In this document: piece by piece, positions 27,054-36,368 of the stretch
Layout: each line of letters starts with the position of its first letter
Position numbering within the stretch: position 1 is the first letter of the stretch
DNA from: Ignisphaera cupida
Lineage (GTDB): Archaea; Thermoproteota; Thermoprotei_A; Sulfolobales; Ignisphaeraceae
NCBI RefSeq assembly: GCF_030186535.1
Contig: NZ_JASNVW010000002.1
Span: 20,001-84,000 of the forward strand
DNA: 64,000 bases
Reading direction: 5' to 3'
Notes under the pieces: model-generated
The model's input: only the letters and a program-made list of their open reading frames with translations
Databases searched by the model: none
Told to the model about the DNA's origin: nothing
Translations under genes and position numbers: made by a program

Positions 27054-27957
27054 GGTGGTTGTTGCAGGTATTAAGCTTGTCCACCCGGTTATGAATGCAA
27101 GTGGGTTTCTCGGCTATACCAAGGAGCATATACGTAGACTAGCTAGCTATGGCTTTTCAGCTATTGTTACAAAAACTATAACACCATATCCTAAGAAAGG
27201 GTATGAGCCTCCAATCATAATTGCTTTGCCAAATGGCGGCCTCTTGAATGCTGTTGGTCTTGAGAATCCTGGCAAGAACTGTATAAATGATCTGGTTGAG
27301 GAGTCTAAAAAATTTGGAGTACCAATAATAATTAGCGCTGGTGGATCAACTGAGGAAGAGTTCATGAACGTTGCCATAGAAGCTGAGCTAAGAGGAGCTT
27401 CAGCTGTTGAGCTAAATCTTAGTTGTCCACATGCTAAGGGATATGGAATTGAGATTGGGGCTGATCCCCAGAAGGTGTTTAGTGTTGTAAAAAATGTTTC
27501 ATCAGTAATCAAAATTCCGGTTATAGCAAAACTAGGCTTATCTGACAAAATCCTTGATTCTGCTGGAAAGGCTTTGGAGGGTGGAGCAAAAGCCTTAACA
27601 CTAATAAACACAGTTAAAGCTATGACAATAGATGTTTACACACTAAAACCAATTCTATCAAATATCTTTGGAGGTCTTTCAGGACCTCCTATACATCCAA
27701 TAGCTGTTCGTGTTATTTATGAAGTATACAAAGAGTATAAAACAGACATTATTGGTTGTGGTGGAGTTGCTTCATGGGAAGATGCAGCAGAATTTATTGC
27801 AGCAGGAGCAAAAGCTATTCAAGTCGGTACTGCAATAGCTTTTCATAACAATCCTTCAGAACTTGTGAAGAGCATGTTAAAAGGCTTGAGAACCTGGCTT
27901 TATATGCACAAGTTCAAAAGCATTGATGAAGCTGTTGGTGCAGCACAAAAGGTGTAG
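27031..27957 (+). CDS. pyrD: Dihydroorotate dehydrogenase catalytic subunit, class 1B
   Basis: FMN enzyme oxidising dihydroorotate to orotate. The 308 residues contain PVMNASGFLGYT, the class 1 catalytic cysteine loop LNLSCPHAKGYG, GGLSGPPIHPIAVR and the FMN phosphate site GCGGVASWEDAAEFIAAGAKAIQVGTA. With the neighbouring pyrK it makes the class 1B heteromer. Starts inside pyrC; last recognised pyr gene of the operon. Confidence 0.95.
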   Translation: MTQGNPLEVVVAGIKLVHPVMNASGFLGYTKEHIRRLASYGFSAIVTKTITPYPKKGYEPPIIIALPNGGLLNAVGLENPGKNCINDLVEESKKFGVPIIISAGGSTEEEFMNVAIEAELRGASAVELNLSCPHAKGYGIEIGADPQKVFSVVKNVSSVIKIPVIAKLGLSDKILDSAGKALEGGAKALTLINTVKAMTIDVYTLKPILSNIFGGLSGPPIHPIAVRVIYEVYKEYKTDIIGCGGVASWEDAAEFIAAGAKAIQVGTAIAFHNNPSELVKSMLKGLRTWLYMHKFKSIDEAVGAAQKV

Positions 27958-27961
27958 AAAC

Positions 27962-28642
27962 ATGGTAAAAGGAGATGTCATAATCAGGATAAATTGTTTA
28001 GATAGAGATTCCTGGCTTAAGCTCATAAAGAAGGGGGGTGTAAATGCAATAGACCTTTGCTTAGACATTTATACTAGTAGAGAAATAGAGGAGCTTAACA
28101 AAATTTTTGAATCGAACAACAAAGTATTAATAGCTTATGCCACGCCAATAATAAACGTAGCATTTCTAATTTCTGGAAGAATTCTAGCTATATTCAAGGA
28201 GCTGCAAGAACTGGAAATAAACATGTTATTGAATAACAAGCTATTATCATACATAAGAACATTTATAGTGTCAAAGAACTTTAAAATAGAATTGATAAAA
28301 CAACAAATAGAGAAAATAATAGAAACGCTGATAAACAAACAAATCAATTTACATGTTAATGTTCAAGAACATAAAGACAATAGTGTAGTTGTAGGAGGAA
28401 AAGGTGTAACATATAACAATGAATTAAAAGAATTAGAATACAAAATACAATTCGATGCTACAAAAAATATTGTAGCGCTAAGCACAAGCTCAATAATAGA
28501 GATGCTTGGATTAGAAGCAATAGCAATGAATGGATTTAAAGACTTTCTCAGCATTGGAAAAGTGGAGGGCTTATATACTATCTACATAAGCAAATTAATT
28601 GAAAGAAAAGTCATAGACATAAAAGAGTTATATAGTCAATAA
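27962..28642 (+). CDS. Hypothetical protein at the end of the pyrimidine operon
   Basis: ATG 27962 begins a 226-residue protein (MVKGDVIIRINCL) four bases after the pyrD stop. The frame also extends upstream to 27923, overlapping pyrD. It has a mixed alpha/beta N-terminal half and a lysine/isoleucine-rich helical part. No domain is recognised. Its position suggests co-transcription with pyrD but says little about its role. Confidence 0.7.
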   Translation: MVKGDVIIRINCLDRDSWLKLIKKGGVNAIDLCLDIYTSREIEELNKIFESNNKVLIAYATPIINVAFLISGRILAIFKELQELEINMLLNNKLLSYIRTFIVSKNFKIELIKQQIEKIIETLINKQINLHVNVQEHKDNSVVVGGKGVTYNNELKELEYKIQFDATKNIVALSTSSIIEMLGLEAIAMNGFKDFLSIGKVEGLYTIYISKLIERKVIDIKELYSQ

Positions 28643-28745
28643 AGCAAAAACCCAATCCATAATTAAACCTCTAAGTCTTCAATACCGAACTTATTTCAGT
28701 ATAAATCGTAAATTTTTAGTAGAAGCCATGAAATAAAAAGATAGA

Positions 28746-30650
28746 CTATATTCTAGGCATGCGGCTTTTAATTATGTGTTCAAAGGCCTTGATAATATCA
28801 ATTACAAGTGTGGCTAAAATAACTAGGCTTGCTGCAATGACTACATATGTGCTTAAATCAATTAAGTCTTTTTCTATGTTGCTTAAAGCTAAAACAAAGT
28901 TTAGTGGATATAGTGATAATAATATGATTAAAAGAAGAATAGCTTTTTTAACAATCCTTTGATAGACTGAGGGTGTAACCCAAAGCTTTTCAACTACTTT
29001 ATCTTTTACTATTGTGAATAGTGTTACAAGATTCTTTACAATATTGTAGGTAAGGTAAACTATTAATGCTATTTCTACTGAGGCTACAAATTGCCATAGA
29101 ACTATATATGGTGATGCCTCTCCAAAGGCTTTGTAGTAACTAATTTTATCTATGGCTATACCTGTGAGATATAGTAATATGGCTAGAACTACTGAATAAA
29201 GAAAGATCTCTTCAATAAGCAGTCCTGCAGAAGGTCTAATTACGGGTTTTGCATGTGGCAACCTAATTTTGTAGAACCTGGGGGTTCTGCCTCTAATCTT
29301 TAAATCTTCTCTTAATTTATAAATTAATACTCTTAATATGAAGAACCAGCTTGAGAATGAGACATACATAAAACCTATCTCATAGCTATTTAGTAAAGTT
29401 GCTATAGCTAAAGCTACTGCTCTAACATCTCTAGTTGGCCAAGGAAATGAGTTTCTTAGTTTTGCAATATAATCCCTATTCTCCACTAAATTACTTACGT
29501 AACTAACATATGTGGAGCCTAGAAGGGTTAAGCCAAAAAGGGCTATGTATAGAGATGTGTAAAGAGAGTTTATTGTGGGAAGCAATTTTAACAATAGCTG
29601 ATAAAACATTGCAGACATAAATGTAACATCAACAATTCTATCAAGTAAAGTATCGAGAAAAGCACCAAACTTTGTTTGTGCCTTGAATAACCTAGCCAAT
29701 TCGCCATCAACGCCATCGAGAATAGAGGAAACTAGCATTAGTATAGCACCTAACCATGTAGATCCCATAAATACTAGTGCAGATGCTAGTAAGCCTATTG
29801 CAAACACGATTAAGGTAACTATATTGGGATTTACAAATATTCTTGCCTTGTAAAACGCTAAACTTATTCTTGTTGAAATTCTTCTATTTAAATATTTAGA
29901 AACAATTCCATCACTTTCCTTAACAAGATTCTTTGCCAATATCTTCCAGTAAATCTTTCTAGCTCTTTCAACATCTTCTAGAGTGTCAATGTCTTGCCAT
30001 AAAGATCCAGAAACATCAACATAGCTTACAAGACCTTCTTGAGCTAGAACATTAATTAAGTCAGATAAGGATGCTTTTCTACCCTTTTCAGAAACAACTT
30101 TGTTTATGTAGCTAAAGATGTTTCTAGGAATGTAGAAAAGCCCAGTATCAATTCCGCTATAGGGAGGAACATTTTTACCTGATAAAACAACAATATCACC
30201 ACTAACAATAATTTTAAGACCCTCGACAGCATCCCTACCCCTAACCAATCTATCTAAACACATATAAACCTTTGAAGAATTTTTAGCAACTTTAATCAAT
30301 TTATTTACCATGGAAAACTCATAGATGTGATCAGACATAGACAAAACAATATCATCCTCAACACCTTTTTCAACAAGTTGTTTAATAGCCTGGTGCAAAG
30401 TCCAGAGATTTCCATCACCTTCAGAAACATCAACAACTAAAACATCTACATCATTCCTACCATAGAAAAAGTGAACAACATCTTTTCTAGTAACGACATA
30501 TATGTGATCTATGCCTATACCTCTAAAAACATTAACTATGTAGTCTAGAATTGAGACACCTGGCTCAAGCTCTATCAAAGTTTTGGGTATATGCAAGGTT
30601 ATAGGATGCAGGCGCGTACCATACCCAGCAGCAAGAATTAATCCAATCAT
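28746..30650 (-). CDS. Bifunctional inositol-1-phosphate cytidylyltransferase / DIP-phosphate synthase-like protein
   Basis: A 634-residue fusion. Residues 1-235 are a nucleotidyltransferase (LILAAGYGTRLHPIT...PKTLIEL; SDH at 106-108). Residues 260-460 form a CDP-alcohol phosphatidyltransferase membrane domain with the complete motif D-G-x2-A-R-x8-G-x3-D-x3-D (Asp315, Asp333, Asp337). This order is that of the IPCT/DIPPS enzymes that make di-myo-inositol phosphate, a heat-stress solute of hyperthermophiles. About 170 extra C-terminal residues with several membrane helices go beyond the roughly 430 residues of the Archaeoglobus enzyme. A phospholipid role is the main alternative. Confidence 0.82.
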   Translation of the reverse strand: MIGLILAAGYGTRLHPITLHIPKTLIELEPGVSILDYIVNVFRGIGIDHIYVVTRKDVVHFFYGRNDVDVLVVDVSEGDGNLWTLHQAIKQLVEKGVEDDIVLSMSDHIYEFSMVNKLIKVAKNSSKVYMCLDRLVRGRDAVEGLKIIVSGDIVVLSGKNVPPYSGIDTGLFYIPRNIFSYINKVVSEKGRKASLSDLINVLAQEGLVSYVDVSGSLWQDIDTLEDVERARKIYWKILAKNLVKESDGIVSKYLNRRISTRISLAFYKARIFVNPNIVTLIVFAIGLLASALVFMGSTWLGAILMLVSSILDGVDGELARLFKAQTKFGAFLDTLLDRIVDVTFMSAMFYQLLLKLLPTINSLYTSLYIALFGLTLLGSTYVSYVSNLVENRDYIAKLRNSFPWPTRDVRAVALAIATLLNSYEIGFMYVSFSSWFFILRVLIYKLREDLKIRGRTPRFYKIRLPHAKPVIRPSAGLLIEEIFLYSVVLAILLYLTGIAIDKISYYKAFGEASPYIVLWQFVASVEIALIVYLTYNIVKNLVTLFTIVKDKVVEKLWVTPSVYQRIVKKAILLLIILLSLYPLNFVLALSNIEKDLIDLSTYVVIAASLVILATLVIDIIKAFEHIIKSRMPRI

Positions 30651-31137
30651 GGTTTAAAACACTTTTAACAAAATTGTCTCCATTATATTTAAGTAATGAA
30701 GATTTTTAAATTTATATTATCCATTTAGGGTTTGAATGTCAATTCTAGACAAAACAAAATTAAATCATTGGCTACTTCTATTTTCCATATAGATAATTTC
30801 AAGGGAACTTAGTCTTCTGAGGGGGAAGGAGAGGTTAAATAGTCAATAAAACCATGAACAGTCTATAATTGTTCCTTAAAATTTTTTGTTGCACTACCTA
30901 TACAAGGTTAGGCAAAGACAATGTGCATGTTAACAAGTAAATTTTGGGTCTTAAATCAGGAACTGTGAATATGTAATAAGCATGAATATGTATAACATGG
31001 TACATGCAATAAACAATTAGGAATTAGTAGTTATTTGCATTTCCTTCTTCTATTAACAAAACGTATTAATTGTATATTATGTCTAGTAACAAAAAATTTA
31101 TTAAGGAAAGCTTGAAAATTATATTTGGTGTGCCTGG
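30651..31137. other. 487-base divergent intergenic region
   Basis: AT-rich and without a convincing gene. On the minus side, CTTAAATATAAT about 35 bases before 30650 is a TATA candidate for the DIP synthase gene. On the plus side, AAATTTATTAAGG (about 31095-31107) is the TATA candidate of the binding-protein gene. No C/D boxes or repeats are seen. Confidence 0.5.
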
Positions 31138-33411
31138 TTGAGTGAATACAAAAGAATTTATCTAGTAGTAGCCTTAGTGACAATATCCATATTATCACTA
31201 GTTTCACCAATGCAGTCTGTAAATGCTCAATTACCATTGCCACCAGGTGTTCCAAGAGGGGATGTTCTTGTCGTTGAGAATCACTGGGGTGTGTATGTAG
31301 ACCCCACCGACTTTAACTTCTTTGTGCCAGGTAAGCCAGCTATAGGAGGTAATGGCATGAGCCAAGTATGTGCTGGTAGACTATGGTACATTAATACAAC
31401 AAACAGTGAACTCATATCATATGCTGCTGCAGCACCGCCAGAGTACTCACCTGATTTTAAGACTGTGAAAATATATATTAGAAGAGGTGTTACGTGGAGT
31501 GATGGAGCACCGTTTACAGCTGATGACCTTCTATTCACCATTGATATATGTATGAAGACGCCAAAATTTGGCTGTTACTACACTCTAACTCCGTGGGTTG
31601 ACAAGTACTATAAACTAGATGATTACACAGTTGTTGTTGAGTTGAAGAAGCCTAATCCAAGATTTCACTACTTCTGGACTGTTATAATATATGGCTCTGC
31701 TGTTCCACACCTACTTCCAAAGCATGTATGGGAAAAGGTTACAGATCCTGTTGCATACAAGTTCTATCCACCAGTATGCCTAGGACCCTACGTCCTAAAA
31801 GATGTTGATCCTGGTGGCACATGGTTCTTATGGGAAAGAAATGAGAATTGGTGGGGAACAAAACTCTATGGAATAAAGCCAGGTCCAAAATACGTGCTGT
31901 TTATACATCATGGACCTGAAGAGAAAAAAGCACTGGCTATGTCAAGACATGAATTAGATGCTATAAGAACATTCTTACCAGAAAACTTTGAAATTGTATG
32001 GAAAGCTAATCCATACATAGGTGGTTGGAGAAGTAAACCACCTTTTGCATGGCCATTTGATGCTTGTGTAAAAGGCATAGGCTTTAACCTATTAAGATAT
32101 CCATACAACATTACAGAGGTTAGAAAGGCACTTAGATTTGCTATTAACTTCTATGAACTATGGGAAGCATTCACAGGTCCAGATGGCTCAAAACCAACAC
32201 CTTCAGTTCTCCCACTAGTTAGATATGTATATAAAGATAAGCCCTATTACCAAGCATTAAAAGATGAGCTATTAAAGCTAGGATTAGATCCATCGCCAAG
32301 ACCCGAGGTTCAGGAATATCTAAAGAGTTTAGGCTTAGATCCAGCAATTGTGTGGTGGAAATATGATCCTGCTGAAGCTGAAAGACTACTTAAATCAGTT
32401 GGATTCTACAAAGGACCAGATGGAAAATGGTACATGCCTGATGGAAAACCATGGGTAGTTAGAATACTGACAACATCTGGTTTTGAGATGGAAAGTCAGA
32501 GAATAGGCTTCATGGTCGCTGAGCAGTGGAGAAGATTCGGTATTACAGTAGAGGTAGAGCCCGTAGAAGCAGGTCCTTGGAGTGCTAGAACAGCAAAAGG
32601 AGATTATGATGTGGCTACAATATGGCCTGGATGCTCACTACTACTAGATGCAGCGCCACATGTATGGAGTTGGCACAGTAAATACTGTAACCCAGATGCA
32701 CCTGGTAACGGCTGGAGTTGTTATGGTGTTCTAGGAGGAACGAAATTCCCGGAGAGAGGAGAACTAGATAAGTTAATTGAGCAGCTAGAGTTGACACCAC
32801 CATGGCAGCTAGATCAAGTATATGACATAGTCAGAAAAATATTAATCATATGGGCAAAGCAAGCACCATGGGCTGGTCTCTTCCCAACACCATTCTACAC
32901 ATTAAATGATAGATACTGCTGGGAGAATTGGCCTGCATATCCTGAAAACTACTACATGGACACTGTCTACTGGTGGGCACAAATGCAATTCATAATACTT
33001 AACCTTAAACCTTCAGGTAGATGCCCAACAAAAGAAGCATATACACCTACTAAACCAGTAAAATTCCCCGTTGAACTTCCAACACCAACACCTACTCCGA
33101 CGCCTACTCCAACGCCTACACCTACACCAACTCCAACTCCCACACCAACTCCTAAGCCAACACCATCACCAACACCAACACCTACAATAGCACCAACAAT
33201 AACAACAACTGTTACTGTTGTTGTTACTCAAACAATTGAAAGAACTGTTACAACAATATCAACAATGTTATCAACAGTTGTCTCAACAATGTTATCAACA
33301 ACAACATCAACTGTTACACAAACAGTAACAGAATGGACAACAACAATAGCAATAGCAATAGTGTTATTCATAATTGGATTCGCAATAGCATGGACAATAA
33401 AAAGAAAATAA
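31138..33411 (+). CDS. ABC transporter substrate-binding protein, family 5 (oligosaccharide/peptide)
   Basis: A 757-residue surface lipoprotein-like binding protein. Signal peptide of about 30 residues ends SVNA; the mature protein starts QLPLPPGV. The long solute-binding domain has the family 5 signatures KIYIRRGVTWSDGAPFTADD and YNITEVRKALRFAI. A threonine-proline repeat linker (about 648-684), a Ser/Thr-rich stalk and a C-terminal membrane anchor (TTIAIAIVLFIIGFAIAW) follow. The start is TTG 31138 with GGTG upstream. It heads an operon with two permeases and two ATPases. Sugar rather than peptide import is inferred from the neighbouring glycosidases. Confidence 0.9.
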   Translation: MSEYKRIYLVVALVTISILSLVSPMQSVNAQLPLPPGVPRGDVLVVENHWGVYVDPTDFNFFVPGKPAIGGNGMSQVCAGRLWYINTTNSELISYAAAAPPEYSPDFKTVKIYIRRGVTWSDGAPFTADDLLFTIDICMKTPKFGCYYTLTPWVDKYYKLDDYTVVVELKKPNPRFHYFWTVIIYGSAVPHLLPKHVWEKVTDPVAYKFYPPVCLGPYVLKDVDPGGTWFLWERNENWWGTKLYGIKPGPKYVLFIHHGPEEKKALAMSRHELDAIRTFLPENFEIVWKANPYIGGWRSKPPFAWPFDACVKGIGFNLLRYPYNITEVRKALRFAINFYELWEAFTGPDGSKPTPSVLPLVRYVYKDKPYYQALKDELLKLGLDPSPRPEVQEYLKSLGLDPAIVWWKYDPAEAERLLKSVGFYKGPDGKWYMPDGKPWVVRILTTSGFEMESQRIGFMVAEQWRRFGITVEVEPVEAGPWSARTAKGDYDVATIWPGCSLLLDAAPHVWSWHSKYCNPDAPGNGWSCYGVLGGTKFPERGELDKLIEQLELTPPWQLDQVYDIVRKILIIWAKQAPWAGLFPTPFYTLNDRYCWENWPAYPENYYMDTVYWWAQMQFIILNLKPSGRCPTKEAYTPTKPVKFPVELPTPTPTPTPTPTPTPTPTPTPTPTPKPTPSPTPTPTIAPTITTTVTVVVTQTIERTVTTISTMLSTVVSTMLSTTTSTVTQTVTEWTTTIAIAIVLFIIGFAIAWTIKRK
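33075..33185 (+). repeat. Thr-Pro codon repeat in binding-protein linker
   Basis: Repeated ACN-CCN codons encode an extended Thr-Pro spacer between the solute-binding domain and the anchor. A matching repeat in the paralogue lies at about 57215-57295. Confidence 0.8.
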
Positions 33412-33461
33412 ACAAAAACAAATTTTTAAACTTTTTTAACTAGCTTAAATATGATCAGAAT

Positions 33462-34478
33462 TTGGTGTTGCTATTGAATCCTCTAATAAAGTACATAATT
33501 AGTAGATTTGCATCCTACATTACCACAATCTTTATCAGTTTTACATTTATTTTTTTATTATTAAAAGCTATGCCTACAAGTATTGTAGAGGCTATCATAG
33601 CTTCTATGACATCATTGGGTATGGTTTATGATCCTCAAGGATTGATAATGTTGAGGGAGAGTCTCTATGAGATTTTTGGGTTAAAGGGAAGTTTATGGGA
33701 TCAATACATAACATTTTTAAGAAGGTTTTTAACATTGGATTTTGGTCCATCCACAATCTCGTTTCCTACACCAGCTAAAGAACTTGTGTATAGACAGTTA
33801 CCATGGACATTAGGCTTACTATCAACAACAACTGTTTTGTCTTGGCTAATAGGTAATATGCTTGGTGCTTTAGCTTCATTTAAACGTGAGTCAAGAGTTT
33901 CTAAAGTATTGCGATCAGTAGCTGTGACATTGTATCCTATTCCATATTATATCATGGCTTTAGTTCTTGTATATTTACTAGCTTATTTAGTGCCTCTATT
34001 TCCTATAGTTGGTGGAGGTGTATCTACGGAGAAAATAACTTTGAACACCATCTTAGAAATAGTTTATAGATCAGCTTTACCAGCATTATCAATTATGATA
34101 CCTAGTATGCTTGGATGGTGGTTTCTTAGCTCAAGTACTTTAACACTTACAGTAATGTCTGAGGACTACTATATATATGGTGAGTTAAGGGGCTTGCCAA
34201 GATCACGCATTTTTCAAAGATATATTTTAAGAAACATATTATTGCCTCAAACAACAGCTTTAGCATTAGCACTAGGAGGGATATTTGGTGGAGCCTTATT
34301 AACTGAAGCCATATTTGCATATCCGGGACTAGGCCAATTACTTTATAGAGCGGTGGGAATGGGGGACTATGCTACAGCTATGAGCATACTATCTCTATCT
34401 ATAATAGGTATTGCAACTGCAACACTCATAATAGACATAATATATCCATTTATAGATCCTAGGGTGAGATATAGATGA
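33462..34478 (+). CDS. ABC transporter permease, DppB-like
   Basis: A 338-residue inner-membrane permease with six membrane helices. It has the DppB-type N-terminus (TFIFLLLKAMPTSI, YEIFGLKGSLWDQYITFLRRFL, LDFGPS) and the EAA-loop region (ELRGLPRSRIFQRYILRNILLPQ), which contacts the ATPases. The frame opens with several UUG/GUG codons; TTG 33474 lies six bases after GGTG and may be the true start. Overlaps the next permease by 4 bases. Confidence 0.92.
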   Translation: MVLLLNPLIKYIISRFASYITTIFISFTFIFLLLKAMPTSIVEAIIASMTSLGMVYDPQGLIMLRESLYEIFGLKGSLWDQYITFLRRFLTLDFGPSTISFPTPAKELVYRQLPWTLGLLSTTTVLSWLIGNMLGALASFKRESRVSKVLRSVAVTLYPIPYYIMALVLVYLLAYLVPLFPIVGGGVSTEKITLNTILEIVYRSALPALSIMIPSMLGWWFLSSSTLTLTVMSEDYYIYGELRGLPRSRIFQRYILRNILLPQTTALALALGGIFGGALLTEAIFAYPGLGQLLYRAVGMGDYATAMSILSLSIIGIATATLIIDIIYPFIDPRVRYR

Positions 34479-35368
34479 AAACCATGATTGGATTTGGGGT
34501 ATTAAAAAGATTTGCTAAAGGATTAAAGAACCTGTACATGAAGGATATCAAGTTTCGAATTGGCTTCACACTCTTCATAGCAATAATAGTAGTGGGCTTA
34601 TTATCACTATTCTCACCTCCGTATTACAAAACATGGTACTACTTTAAGAAGGATCTTCCACCATCTTTTCAATCTCTTGACTTATTACTGGGCACAACAA
34701 CTAATGGCAGACCTGTTTTCTGGTCTTTAACAAATGCAATAATTAATTCCCTCGCTATAGCAGCTGTAACTACTCTTATAGCATCTCATCTTGGCTTGGT
34801 AATAGGTTTAGTATCTGGCATAAGAGGAGGTGTTGTGGATAGGGTTCTAATGACAATAACTGACACATTTGTTACTATACCTGGTTTTCCACTACTTTTT
34901 GTCTTATCCATGATACTTAAGGACTATTTAACCATACCGTTGCTTGGTCTAATGATCTCTATTACTTCGTGGCCTTGGCCTGCTCGACAGGTGAGGGCAA
35001 TTGTTTTAAGTTTAAGGGAACGTGATTTTGTGTTAACAGCTAGGCTATCTGGTGCAGGTACATTTAAAATCATTGTACAAGAGCTTTTACCATATGTATT
35101 AGGATGGCATTTAATTAATGCAACCAACACTGTTTTGTATTCAATAGGATCTGAAGCAGGTTTAGCCATATTGGGTTTGTCAATACTTAGTGAAGATACT
35201 CTTGGAACAATGATATACTGGGCTCAACACTATGGAGCATTGTACAGGGGCAAGTTGTGGTGGATAATGTCTCCAGTCACAATGCTGATAATAATATTTG
35301 TTTCACTTTATTTAATCTCATTTTCACTTCAAGAATATTTCAATCCAAGGTTAAGAAGATTAAGGTGA
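34475..35368 (+). CDS. ABC transporter permease, DppC-like
   Basis: A 297-residue permease with an N-terminal membrane helix, the large first loop of DppC proteins (LLGTTTNGRPVFWSL) and five further helices. The EAA loop is REDFVLTARLSGA-like (RERDFVLTARLSGAGTFKIIVQELLPY). ATG overlaps the stop of the first permease (ATGA). Partner of the 33462 gene. Confidence 0.92.
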   Translation: MKTMIGFGVLKRFAKGLKNLYMKDIKFRIGFTLFIAIIVVGLLSLFSPPYYKTWYYFKKDLPPSFQSLDLLLGTTTNGRPVFWSLTNAIINSLAIAAVTTLIASHLGLVIGLVSGIRGGVVDRVLMTITDTFVTIPGFPLLFVLSMILKDYLTIPLLGLMISITSWPWPARQVRAIVLSLRERDFVLTARLSGAGTFKIIVQELLPYVLGWHLINATNTVLYSIGSEAGLAILGLSILSEDTLGTMIYWAQHYGALYRGKLWWIMSPVTMLIIIFVSLYLISFSLQEYFNPRLRRLR

Positions 35369-35375
35369 ATATATT

Positions 35376-36362
35376 ATGGTTGAGGTATTGAAGGCGGAGA
35401 ATCTTGTTGGAGGTTATGAGTTTATAGTTGGTGAAAAAAGGGTTTATGTTGATGCTGTTAGCAATGTAAATATAGGTTTTGAAGAAAGCCTGGTTTATGG
35501 AATTGCTGGTGAATCTGGTTGTGGAAAATCAACGCTTTTGAAGCTTCTCTACGGATTTTTAGCAAAACCTCTTACTGTGAAAAGTGGTAATGTAAAGCTC
35601 TATATATCAAATAACTACATAGATATTTTAAGGTTATCTGATGATGTGAGAAGATATAAGGTGTGGTGGAAGGAAATTTCATGGATACCGCAAAATGCAA
35701 TGAGTGTTCTTAATCCCGTTCAAAGAATTAGAGATCACTTTACTGAGATTTTAACTGTACATATGGATATGGATAAAGAAGATGCGTTGAAGTATTCCTT
35801 AGAACATGTTGAGGGCTTAGGCCTTTCCAAAGATGTTCTAAATGCTTATCCGCATCAGCTTTCTGGTGGTATGAGGCAAAGAGTTGTTATAGCTTTGGCA
35901 CTTTTACTTAAACCAAAAATTGTTTTAGCTGACGAGCCTACATCAGCTCTTGATGTTGTTGTTCAAAGAGGTGTTATGCAAATGTTATTGGATAAGCAAA
36001 AAGAAATGAAGAATAGTTTAGTTCTTGTATCTCATGATATGGGTATACATGCAATGGTTACAAACAGATTGGCTATAATGTATGCCGGTAAAGTTGTTGA
36101 ATTTGGGGATACAGATGCCGTTTTTGAGAAACCTCTTCATCCATACACTAAAGCACTAATAGATTCACTGCCAAGAATAGGCGATAAAAATCCCAGGCAA
36201 GGATTGTCAGGTTCACCACCAGATTTATCAAATCCACCACCTGGTTGCAGATTTCATCCAAGATGCCCATTTGCAATGGATATATGTAGAAAAGAAATAC
36301 CTCCCACAATAGAAATTGAAAAGAATAGATATGTATCATGCTGGCTATATGCCAAAAGGTGA
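35376..36362 (+). CDS. ABC transporter ATPase, OppD-like
   Basis: A 328-residue ATPase. Walker A is GESGCGKST, the signature is LSGGMRQR, Walker B is IVLADEPTSALD and the switch histidine is in VLVSHDMG. The C-terminal oligopeptide-type extension has the cysteine cluster CRFHPRCPFAMDIC. ATG 35376 follows AGGTGA. Works as a heterodimer with the next gene product. Confidence 0.94.
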   Translation: MVEVLKAENLVGGYEFIVGEKRVYVDAVSNVNIGFEESLVYGIAGESGCGKSTLLKLLYGFLAKPLTVKSGNVKLYISNNYIDILRLSDDVRRYKVWWKEISWIPQNAMSVLNPVQRIRDHFTEILTVHMDMDKEDALKYSLEHVEGLGLSKDVLNAYPHQLSGGMRQRVVIALALLLKPKIVLADEPTSALDVVVQRGVMQMLLDKQKEMKNSLVLVSHDMGIHAMVTNRLAIMYAGKVVEFGDTDAVFEKPLHPYTKALIDSLPRIGDKNPRQGLSGSPPDLSNPPPGCRFHPRCPFAMDICRKEIPPTIEIEKNRYVSCWLYAKR

Positions 36363-36368
36363 TACACA

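Noticed and set aside
31031-31255. Minus-strand reading frame before the first binding-protein gene
   Set aside because: It is largely antisense to the signal peptide region, and no family or RBS supports it.
33075-33185. Short tandem repeats as a CRISPR-like array
   Set aside because: They are in-frame Thr-Pro codons of a surface protein linker, with no spacers.
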